Shown here piece after piece: positions 1 through 5,588 of a DNA stretch of 6,447 nucleotides. Position numbers and translations under genes: made by a program. The DNA comes from Deinococcus sp. (lineage in GTDB: Bacteria > Deinococcota > Deinococci > JACQHA01). Position 1 is the stretch's first letter; every line of letters begins with the position of its first letter. The stretch is taken from positions 1 through 6,447 of the forward strand of contig JACQHA010000360.1 of the NCBI GenBank assembly GCA_016199255.1, in the 5' to 3' direction. The notes under the pieces are model-generated. The model searched no databases. It saw only the letters and a program-made list of their open reading frames with translations, and had not been told where the DNA came from.

Positions 1-2
1 TA

Positions 3-1640
3 GCGCTGGCGGCGCTGGCAGTGGGGCTGGGGCTTGCTTTGTTCCTGGTGTACCCGGTGGCGGCGGCGCTGCGCTTTCCTTCCCTGGCGCACTATGCCGG
101 ATTGTGGCACAACCCGCGCTGGATCAGTGCTACAGTCAACACCTTGATCATGACTGCCCTGGCTACCGGGACAGCTACCACTGTAGGTTTTCTGATGGCC
201 TATGCGGTGACCCGCACCAATGTGCCCTGGCGGGGTTTCTTCAGTATTATCGCTATTTTGCCCCTCTTCTCGCCGCCGTTTATGGTGTCGTATGCCTACC
301 GCTACTTGCTCTTTGGACCTAATGGGTTTTATACGAACACCTTGCTGAACAAGACGCTGCACCTGGTGGACCGGCGGCTGAGCCTCATGAACTGGGACTG
401 GCTGGGGTTCGGGGGCTGGCCACTGTGGGCGGTAGAAACTGCTGCCTTCTTCCCCCTGGCCTTCCTGGTGATCAGCGGGGTGCTGCGGGCTATTCCTCAG
501 AGCCTGGAGTATGCGGCACGCAACCTGGGGGCAGCGCCAGGCTGGGTGTTCTGGACTGTCACTTTCCCCCTGGCCCGCCCGGGGGTGGCGGGAGCAGGGC
601 TCCTGGTGGCGATTTATATCTTGGCAGACTTTGGCAATCCGCTGATCCTGACGAAGTTCAATTTCCCGCTGCTGGCTACTGAGGCCTACGACTCGCTGGT
701 GAGCGATGCCGCCAGTGCCAATGCGCTGCCGAATGCGGCAGTCCTGGCTTCAGCGCTGATTGTGCCGGCGCTGGTGCTCTTTTTCCTGCAGCGCTTCTGG
801 GTGAGCCGCCGGCTCTACACCACCATTGGTGGCAAGGGCAGCCAGCTCCCGGCGCCGCCCACCCCGGCGCTAGTGCGCTGGGGGCTTTTTGGCTGCTGCC
901 TGGTGGTGTCGCTCTTGGTGCTCTCAGTGTATGGCGCTATTCTCAGCAGCAGCCTGGTGCGCTCCTGGGGGCGGACCTGGCAGCTGGACCTGCGGCACTG
1001 GATACTGGCCATGGGCAGCTGGAACGAAGTACGCAACAGCCTGGTTTTTGCCCTGTTCACCGGCGTCATCGCCACTGGAGTGGCGCTGCTGGCGGCGTAC
1101 CTCACTGCCCGCCAGCGCTTTCTGGGGCGAGGGCTGATGGACTTCCTGGCGATCCTCCCAGCAGCGATCCCAGGCATCTTCCTGGGGCTGGGCTACCGGA
1201 TTGCTTTTGGTGGCGAGCCGTTTGAGCTTTACGGTACTGCGGCAATTATTGTCCTGGCGTTTGTGTTCTGGAATGTCCCTCTGGGGTATCAGGCAGGACT
1301 GGCCGGGTTCGCCCAGATTGAACGCCACCTGGAACAGGCCGCCCACAATTTGGGGGCCTCCAGCTTGCGGGCGTTCTGGGACGTCGACGCCCCTCTGCTC
1401 AAGCCAGCATTTATCTCCTCGTTTGTGGTGGCGTTTGTGCGCGCCATTACCACGTTGAGCGTCGCCATCTTCTTAGTGACCCCCCAGTGGCGGGTGACGA
1501 CGGTGATCATCCTGGACCGGGTCAACAGCGGCGAGTACGGGGTAGCATCGGCGCTGACCTCGCTCTTGCTCTTCCTCACCTTGGGCTGCTTCGGCCTGGC
1601 GCGGCTTGCCCTGGGCCGCCAGCTGCGGGTCTTCACATGA
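3..1640 (+). CDS. ABC importer permease, fused two-domain (iron(III)/FbpB-like), 5' partial
   Basis: Inner-membrane permease of a binding-protein-dependent ABC importer, forming the channel that works with the ATPase just downstream. The reading frame is open to the left edge, and the residues before the GTG at 21 (ALAALA) continue the first hydrophobic helix, so the true start is probably outside the window. Numbering from the GTG at 21 (539 residues), there are about twelve hydrophobic segments in two similar halves. Each half carries the cytoplasmic EAA loop that docks onto the ATPase: EYAARNLG at 163-170 and EQAAHNLG at 438-445, each followed by a PLxxP-like turn. Two permease domains in one chain is typical of the FbpB/ThiP/PhnV group. 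The substrate cannot be read from the sequence; Fe(III), thiamine, polyamine or a phosphonate are all possible. Its stop overlaps the ATPase start (ATGA, 1637-1640), which implies translational coupling. Confidence 0.9.
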   Translation, partial: ALAALAVGLGLALFLVYPVAAALRFPSLAHYAGLWHNPRWISATVNTLIMTALATGTATTVGFLMAYAVTRTNVPWRGFFSIIAILPLFSPPFMVSYAYRYLLFGPNGFYTNTLLNKTLHLVDRRLSLMNWDWLGFGGWPLWAVETAAFFPLAFLVISGVLRAIPQSLEYAARNLGAAPGWVFWTVTFPLARPGVAGAGLLVAIYILADFGNPLILTKFNFPLLATEAYDSLVSDAASANALPNAAVLASALIVPALVLFFLQRFWVSRRLYTTIGGKGSQLPAPPTPALVRWGLFGCCLVVSLLVLSVYGAILSSSLVRSWGRTWQLDLRHWILAMGSWNEVRNSLVFALFTGVIATGVALLAAYLTARQRFLGRGLMDFLAILPAAIPGIFLGLGYRIAFGGEPFELYGTAAIIVLAFVFWNVPLGYQAGLAGFAQIERHLEQAAHNLGASSLRAFWDVDAPLLKPAFISSFVVAFVRAITTLSVAIFLVTPQWRVTTVIILDRVNSGEYGVASALTSLLLFLTLGCFGLARLALGRQLRVFT

Positions 1641-2728
1641 GCGCCAGCGTCCGCCTGGTAGGTGTGACCAAGTCCTTTGGCCGGGCTAAAGCTGTGGAGA
1701 AGGTGAGCCTCGAGGTCCCCCAAGGGAGTTTCACCACGCTGCTGGGGCCATCGGGCTGCGGCAAGACCACCACTTTGCGGCTCATTGCCGGCTTCTTCGA
1801 GCCAGATGTGGGAGAGATCTACATCGGCGACCGCCTGGTGAATCAGGTACCTTCCCACGTCCGCGGCGCCACCATGGTGTTCCAGGACTATGCCCTCTTC
1901 CCCCACATGACCGTGTGGGAGAACGTCACCTACGGCCTCAGGCTGCGGCGGCTCCCGAACCCAGCACAGCGGCAGCGGGCTGGCCGGGTACTGGAGCTGG
2001 TGGGCTTGACTGGCCTGGAAGACCGGCTCCCAGCGCGGCTCTCTGGCGGGCAGCAGCAGCGGGTGGCGCTGGCACGGGCGCTCGTGATGGAGCCCCAGGT
2101 CCTCCTCCTCGATGAGCCGCTGAGCAACCTGGATGCCAAATTGCGTCTGGCGATCCGCACCGAGCTGCGTGCCATCCAGCGCCAGCTGGGCATTACCGCC
2201 ATCTACGTCACCCACGACCAGGAGGAGGCGCGGGCCCTCTCCGATTATCTAGCGGTTATGGAGCATGGCCAGGTGGCCCAGTGGGGCACCCCCTGGGAGG
2301 TGTACTACCACCCCCAGACCGCCTTTGTGGCCGACTTTGTGGGCCTTACCAACTTGCTGAGCGCCGAACTCATCGCCCGGCCAGAGGGCTGGATGGCCAG
2401 AATCGGCCAGCAGGAGATCTCCGTTCCCAGCGGCACCGCTCCCGGCCCGATTACGCTGAACATTCGCCCAGAGGCATTCACCTTGAGCCGCACTCCCATT
2501 CCAGGCGGGCTCGGCGGCACGGTGAAGACGTATAGTTTTCTAGGTCGCCTGGTTCGCTACTGGCTCGACGTCGCCGGCCAAGAGGTGGTGGTAGATGTGC
2601 CAGACCAAGGGGAGGGTCAAGTGATGCAGGGGACAGTCTACCTGAGCGTCGCCCCAGAGCGGATCCAGGTCATTTCCCAGCCTCAGGCGCCCGAAAGGAA
2701 GGCGGCAGCGTCAACGACCGCCAGCTAA
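1637..2728 (+). CDS. ABC importer ATPase with TOBE domain (FbpC/PotA-like)
   Basis: Nucleotide-binding subunit that powers the importer. I chose the ATG at 1637 (363 aa) over upstream in-frame starts because it overlaps the permease stop by 4 nt and begins exactly at the family's first beta strand; the upstream extension is only permease sequence in another frame. All ABC motifs are present: Walker A GPSGCGKT 37-44, Q-loop Q83, signature LSGGQQQR 135-142, Walker B VLLLDE 155-160, D-loop SNLD 163-166 and switch H193. A C-terminal TOBE-like domain at about 235-345 (INIRPEA-type motif near 275-280) marks the FbpC/PotA/MalK class. The stop TAA (2726-2728) lies inside the right-end hairpin of the transposon, so the last residues (about STTAS) are probably element-encoded and the native C-terminus altered. 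The catalytic core is untouched, so the protein is likely functional. Substrate is unknown. Confidence 0.93.
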   Translation: MSASVRLVGVTKSFGRAKAVEKVSLEVPQGSFTTLLGPSGCGKTTTLRLIAGFFEPDVGEIYIGDRLVNQVPSHVRGATMVFQDYALFPHMTVWENVTYGLRLRRLPNPAQRQRAGRVLELVGLTGLEDRLPARLSGGQQQRVALARALVMEPQVLLLDEPLSNLDAKLRLAIRTELRAIQRQLGITAIYVTHDQEEARALSDYLAVMEHGQVAQWGTPWEVYYHPQTAFVADFVGLTNLLSAELIARPEGWMARIGQQEISVPSGTAPGPITLNIRPEAFTLSRTPIPGGLGGTVKTYSFLGRLVRYWLDVAGQEVVVDVPDQGEGQVMQGTVYLSVAPERIQVISQPQAPERKAAASTTAS

Positions 2729-2850
2729 AGCCGGCGGCTTGCAGGTAGAGTATGGCACGAGACCAGAGACCCCCCCGCGTGCGGCAGGTTGACCGCTGCC
2801 CGGCGGATATTCTCCGCCGCGATGGTGTCCGCTGGCCCAGAGCAGCCACA
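2695..2850 (-). ncRNA. Predicted omega-RNA (reRNA) of the tnpB element, approximate extent
   Basis: In characterised TnpB systems the guide RNA scaffold is the 3' part of the tnpB transcript through the right end, and the guide is the host sequence just beyond it. Here that would place the scaffold in the last part of tnpB plus the hairpin at 2718-2737, and a guide of roughly 16-20 nt on the minus strand reading from about 2711 down towards 2695, which is antisense to the ABC ATPase 3' end. Only the hairpin is seen directly. The 5' end, the exact guide boundary and expression are inferred from the family, so the coordinates are approximate. Confidence 0.4.
2718..2737 (-). repeat. Right-end hairpin of the IS element
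   Basis: On the minus strand this is CCGCCGGC, loop TTTA, GCTGGCGG: an 8-bp stem with one G-T/G-U pair. On the plus strand the same position is a mismatch, so the structure is best on the tnpB strand. The loop holds both the ABC ATPase stop (TAA, 2726-2728) and the tnpB stop (TAG, 2727-2725 on minus). It is 15/20 identical to the left-end hairpin. It may also hinder read-through between the convergent genes, but no T-run follows it. Confidence 0.85.
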
Positions 2851-3837
2851 GGACACACAGCAAAAGCGCGCTTGCGTTGGCCGGTTGCGCTGGTCGATAC
2901 CGCCACAAACTGGGCAGGTGCGACTGGTGTGGCGGGGGTCCACCAGCAAGAGCAGTACCCCAGCCCGCTGCGCCTTATACGTCAGAAATTGCCGCAATTG
3001 CCCAAACGACCAGCTCGACAGGGTGGCTCTCTGGCGCTTCTGAACCGTGAGCCGGTCCCGAATCCCCCCCAGATCCTCCAGGGCGAGGGCGCGACCGGTG
3101 CCTTGAGCGTGTGCCACCACGGCTTTGCTAATCCGGTGATTGGTGTCGGTAGCGAACCTCCTTTCTTTGCGCCGACGTTTCTTGAGCAGCCAGCGGGCCG
3201 ACGGGGTACCCTTGGCCTGCAACCGCTTCCGCAGCCGGCGGTGCCGATGGCGCAGACCGTTGACCATCGCACCAGAATACGTGTTCCCGTCGGAATCGGC
3301 GAGAATATTGACAATCCCCAGGTCACACCCGAGCACCCCCTGCACATCCGCCGGGTCTGGCGTCTCCACATTACAGGTAGCACAGAGGTAGAACGCACCG
3401 TCCACATAGGCCAAGTCGCTCTCCCCCTGTTGGGTCACGAGCAACTGCCGCTGTCGCTCCCCGCAGACGAAGGGCATGGTCATCCGCCCCTGGAGGGTCC
3501 AGAGAGAGACGGTACTGTTCATCAGGTGCCAGCGCAGGATGCGCTCATCATAGGCAATGCTGCCTGTGGCCAGAAACACGCGCTTCCTGCGCTTGTCCAG
3601 CTTGTAAGCGTCAGCCACTTTGGCCAGGACTCGCACCGTCACCTGCGCCGACAGGTGGAACGTGGCCCGAATCTTGCGGTACAGTGCCCGGTGCAGCGCC
3701 CACTGCCCGAAGGTCTGGTGCTTCCAGGCCCAGGCGCTGATGTGATTACACGCCGCATTGGCGCGCTCCAGCGTCTGGCGCAGGGCGTGCGCCTGTTCAG
3801 CCGTGGGTTGGAGCTTGACGCAGGCAGTCAGCTTCAT
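2725..3837 (-). CDS. tnpB: TnpB, RNA-guided endonuclease of an IS605-family element
   Basis: TnpB is the ancestor-type nuclease of Cas12; in studied members it uses an omega-RNA made from the element's right end to cut DNA beside a short transposon-adjacent motif, which favours retention of the element. I chose the ATG at 3837 (370 aa, MKLTACVKLQPT); a TTG one codon earlier is possible. The N-terminus shows the usual KLQPT...ANAACN start. The three RuvC acids are present: D172 in GCDLGIVNILADSDG, E254 in ALALEDLGGIR, and D337 in ADTIAAENI. A four-cysteine zinc finger sits between the last two: C308/C311 (TSRTCPVCG) and C327/C330 (CCVSCG). A basic stretch lies at about 197-228. Length is normal and the frame is uninterrupted, so activity is plausible. 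No strong Shine-Dalgarno precedes the start. The TAG stop falls in the right-end hairpin loop. Confidence 0.93.
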   Translation of the reverse strand: MKLTACVKLQPTAEQAHALRQTLERANAACNHISAWAWKHQTFGQWALHRALYRKIRATFHLSAQVTVRVLAKVADAYKLDKRRKRVFLATGSIAYDERILRWHLMNSTVSLWTLQGRMTMPFVCGERQRQLLVTQQGESDLAYVDGAFYLCATCNVETPDPADVQGVLGCDLGIVNILADSDGNTYSGAMVNGLRHRHRRLRKRLQAKGTPSARWLLKKRRRKERRFATDTNHRISKAVVAHAQGTGRALALEDLGGIRDRLTVQKRQRATLSSWSFGQLRQFLTYKAQRAGVLLLLVDPRHTSRTCPVCGGIDQRNRPTQARFCCVSCGCSGPADTIAAENIRRAAVNLPHAGGSLVSCHTLPASRRL

Positions 3838-3857
3838 CAAGGAAGTCTATCGCAAAC

Positions 3858-3874
3858 TCAAGACTTGAATCAAG
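3858..3874. repeat. Two overlapping 11-bp palindromes upstream of tnpB
   Basis: TCAAG-A-CTTGA (3858-3868) and CTTGA-A-TCAAG (3864-3874) share the central CTTGA, giving three alternating half-sites. This lies 21-37 nt before the tnpB start, inside the element's left end. It could form mutually exclusive short hairpins or be a protein-binding site. The pattern is directly visible; any function is inference. Confidence 0.45.
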
Positions 3875-3896
3875 GAGGTGATGAGGGCGCATTCCT

Positions 3897-3916
3897 CCGC
3901 CGACTGAAGTCGACGG
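3897..3916 (-). repeat. Left-end hairpin of the IS element
   Basis: On the minus strand this is CCGTCGAC, loop TTCA, GTCGGCGG: an 8-bp stem with one T-G/U-G pair, in the same orientation and of the same size as the right-end hairpin. The native left boundary lies outside it, somewhere in the about 20 nt between 3917 and the dehydrogenase start codon at 3936. Such subterminal hairpins are what TnpA of this superfamily recognises. Confidence 0.82.
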
Positions 3917-3935
3917 TTTCCTGCGCTGAATTTCT

Positions 3936-4928
3936 ATGAAGAAACCCAAAGTGTATGTGACCAGCGAGATCCCCGACGCAGGGCTGGTGGCGCTCCGGCC
4001 CCATGTGGACCTGGTGGTGGAGCCAGGAAACATGCCCCCGCCCCGGCAGCGTCTCTTGGAGATGGTGCGTGATCTGGACGGCCTATTGCCCCTCCTCACC
4101 TGTCCCATTGACGCCCAGGTGATGGACGCCGCGCCCAAGCTGAAAATCATCAGCAACTACGCCGTGGGCTTCGACAACATTGACGTACCTGCCGCTACCG
4201 CCCGGGGCATCCCGGTGACCAACACCCCAGGGGTGCTCACTGAGACCACCGCTGACCTGTCGTTTACCCTGCTTATGGCTGCCGCCCGGCGCATTACCGA
4301 GGCGGAGCGCTTCGTGCGCGCCGGCAAGTGGAAGATCTGGGACCCCAAGCTGCTTTTAGGCCAGGACATCTGGGGCGCTACCCTGGGCATTGTGGGCATG
4401 GGGCGCATTGGTCGCGAGATGGCCAAGCGCGCCAAGGGCTTCAGCATGCGGGTCATCTACACCGACGCGGTGCGCTCCCCGGAAGCTGAAAAAGAGTATG
4501 GCGCCGAGTACTTCCCTTCGCTGGACGACGTGCTGAAGCAAGCCGACTTCGTCACCTTGCACACCCCCCTTCTCCCCGAGACCCGGGGCCTGATTGGCGA
4601 AAAGCAGCTCAAGATGATGAAACCCACCGCGGTACTGGTCAACACTTCCAGGGGGCCGGTGGTGAAACTCGACGCTCTGTACCAGGCGCTGAAAAACGGC
4701 ACCATCTTCGCTGCCGGCCTGGACGTCACTGACCCCGAGCCCCTGCCTGCCAATCACCCGCTTCTCACGCTGGACAACTGCATTATTGTGCCGCACATTG
4801 CCAGCGCCAGCGTCCAGACCAGGAACAAGATGGCGCTCCTGGCCGCCAGCAACTTACTGGCCGGCCTCAAGGGAGAGAAGCCCACCAATCTGGTGAATCC
4901 GGAGGTGTGGGGAAAGCATCGCAAGTGA
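3936..4928 (+). CDS. gyaR: D-2-hydroxyacid dehydrogenase, glyoxylate/hydroxypyruvate reductase type (GyaR-like)
   Basis: Cytosolic NAD(P)H-dependent dehydrogenase that by family reduces glyoxylate or hydroxypyruvate to glycolate or D-glycerate. It is 330 aa, the usual length for GyaR/GRHPR-type enzymes. The nucleotide-binding Rossmann motif is GIVGMGRIG (GxGxxG at G154, G156, G159). The catalytic set is R239 (NTSRG), E268 (DPEPL) and H287 (PHIASAS). The substrate-side strand [10 protein letters not shown] at 74-83 is characteristic. The ATG at 3936 starts at the conserved [12 protein letters not shown]-terminus. No Shine-Dalgarno lies in the 20 nt before it, and that DNA belongs to the transposon end, so the original ribosome site may have been displaced. 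Its stop overlaps the GTG of the next gene. Exact substrate and cofactor preference are not determined; other D-2-hydroxyacid dehydrogenases are possible. Confidence 0.9.
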   Translation: MKKPKVYVTSEIPDAGLVALRPHVDLVVEPGNMPPPRQRLLEMVRDLDGLLPLLTCPIDAQVMDAAPKLKIISNYAVGFDNIDVPAATARGIPVTNTPGVLTETTADLSFTLLMAAARRITEAERFVRAGKWKIWDPKLLLGQDIWGATLGIVGMGRIGREMAKRAKGFSMRVIYTDAVRSPEAEKEYGAEYFPSLDDVLKQADFVTLHTPLLPETRGLIGEKQLKMMKPTAVLVNTSRGPVVKLDALYQALKNGTIFAAGLDVTDPEPLPANHPLLTLDNCIIVPHIASASVQTRNKMALLAASNLLAGLKGEKPTNLVNPEVWGKHRK

Positions 4929-5209
4929 CCGAGTTCCTCGTTAACTTCTGTGCTGTGCTTGCCATTGGCCTGCTTACCAAGCACGCGGTGTCGAAAGTCA
5001 TGCAACAGTGGGCGCGGGGTACCAGATTCAGGCTGCCGGCGATCTGCGTCTATGCCGCTGCCGGGACCATCGCCTTCTTGTTCAAACTGCTGGTGCTGCA
5101 GCCCCTAGAGGCTCCCACACTGGCGCGCTGGATCGCCGTAGGACTCATCTGGGGGCTGGCCGCCGGGCTCCTAGCGCCGTTCGCCAAGCGGTCCAGGCGC
5201 CCCGCTTAG
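4925..5209 (+). CDS. Small three-helix membrane protein, unknown function
   Basis: I do not recognise the family. With the GTG at 4925 the product is 94 aa, and the start overlaps the dehydrogenase stop as GTGA (4925-4928), the same coupling style as the permease/ATPase pair. An alternative GTG at 4907 would give 100 aa, but a GGAGG lies only 1 nt before it, too close to serve it. There are three predicted hydrophobic helices, at about residues 4-20, 37-58 and 66-86, joined by basic loops ([18 protein letters not shown]), with a basic tail KRSRRPA. The pattern suggests an inner-membrane protein with a cytoplasmic C-terminus if the positive-inside rule holds. Coupling suggests co-expression with the dehydrogenase, but no functional link can be read. 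Its stop is 3 nt from the convergent Rieske gene's stop. Confidence 0.7.
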   Translation: MTEFLVNFCAVLAIGLLTKHAVSKVMQQWARGTRFRLPAICVYAAAGTIAFLFKLLVLQPLEAPTLARWIAVGLIWGLAAGLLAPFAKRSRRPA

Positions 5210-5212
5210 AGC

Positions 5213-5536
5213 TCACACCTCCACCTGCACCTGCACCTGGTCGCCCTCAATCCGCACCGCATAGGTCAGCACCCGATCCATGGGGCTACCCGGTGATTCA
5301 CCAGTACGCAGGTCAAAGGGCCAGTGGTGCAGGGGACAGCGCACAATCGTACCATCTAAATACCCTGCTCCCAGCGGGCCACCGCGATGGGGGCAAGTGT
5401 TGTCAATGGCAAAGAACTTGCCATCGATGTTGAAAATAGCAATCATCTCCCCCTGTACATAGACCACTTTCGAAGCACCAGAGGGAACCTCCTGCACAGT
5501 GGCCACTGTCACAAACTCAGCCATGGGCTTCATCAT
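5213..5536 (-). CDS. Small Rieske [2Fe-2S] ferredoxin (NirD / dioxygenase-ferredoxin type)
   Basis: A soluble one-domain electron carrier, 107 aa, with a complete Rieske cluster site: C48-x-H50 (NTCPHRGGPL) and C67-x-x-H70 (RCPLHHW), 16 residues between the pairs. There is no signal or transmembrane segment, so it should be cytoplasmic, unlike cytochrome bc1 Rieske proteins. I chose the ATG at 5536 because AGGGG (5549-5545 on minus) sits 8 nt before it; starts at 5533 or 5524 (MAEFVTVATV) are possible and would lose only a few residues. The family includes nitrite reductase small subunits and aromatic dioxygenase ferredoxins; no oxygenase or reductase partner is in the window, so the partner is unknown. 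The C-terminal strand is an alternating VQVQVEV encoded by a GGTGCA hexamer repeat. Confidence 0.9.
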   Translation of the reverse strand: MMKPMAEFVTVATVQEVPSGASKVVYVQGEMIAIFNIDGKFFAIDNTCPHRGGPLGAGYLDGTIVRCPLHHWPFDLRTGESPGSPMDRVLTYAVRIEGDQVQVQVEV

Positions 5537-5588
5537 AATGCAGGCCCCTGAGCTATTATTGTGGAGCATAGGAGCTGGAGCGGGTGTC
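5537..5588. promoter_or_regulatory. Divergent intergenic region, Rieske / FGE-like genes
   Basis: Only 52 bp separate the two divergent starts. An AT-rich patch in otherwise GC-rich DNA contains TATTAT at 5554-5559 (one base from the TATAAT -10 consensus on plus; it reads AATAAT at 5560-5555 on minus). No convincing -35 box sits at the right distance on either strand. GGAG at 5577-5580 is 8 nt before the FGE-like ATG, and AGGGG at 5545-5549 serves the Rieske gene. A shared or face-to-face promoter is likely by position, but the sequence evidence is thin. Confidence 0.35.

Larger units (their letters stand above)
2711..3935 (-). mobile_element. IS200/IS605-superfamily element, tnpB-only (IS1341-like)
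   Basis: A roughly 1.2-kb insertion sequence read on the minus strand: left end near 3897-3935, tnpB at 2725-3837, right end near 2711-2737. Both ends carry a 20-nt imperfect palindrome in the same orientation, the arrangement expected for single-strand IS200/IS605 elements, which lack terminal inverted repeats. The two hairpins match at 15 of 20 positions. Each can be drawn as an 8-bp stem with a 4-nt loop and one G-U/G-T pair that forms only on the minus strand, which is the tnpB-coding (transposed) strand. No tnpA (Y1 transposase) is present, so movement would need a TnpA supplied in trans. The outer boundaries given are estimates within about 10-15 nt; no target duplication is expected for this family. 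The element separates an ABC transporter gene from a dehydrogenase gene. Confidence 0.85.

Noticed and set aside
1487..1636. Upstream in-frame extension of the ATPase
   Set aside because: The 50 extra residues are low-complexity shadow of the permease in another frame. The ATG at 1637 begins at the normal ATPase N-terminus and overlaps the permease stop.
1289..2215. A 308-codon open frame on minus across the permease/ATPase junction
   Set aside because: It overlaps two well-supported genes with all family motifs, has no recognisable domain, and is explained by low stop frequency in GC-rich antisense frames.
3881..3907. Eight-residue frame after the AAGGAGGTG motif as a leader peptide
   Set aside because: The ATG is only 2 nt from the Shine-Dalgarno-like core, too close for initiation, and the frame runs through the element's left-end hairpin.
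2752..3939. A 395-codon open frame on plus antisense to tnpB
   Set aside because: It is the complement of a strongly recognisable TnpB in GC-rich DNA. Its translation shows no coherent domain, it is proline- and glutamine-rich like other antisense shadows, and it ends on the dehydrogenase start.
5499..5588. Earlier in-frame start for the FGE-like protein
   Set aside because: It would overlap the Rieske gene on the other strand and bury the signal peptide behind 30 residues; ATG 5589 has a ribosome site and starts directly with the signal peptide.
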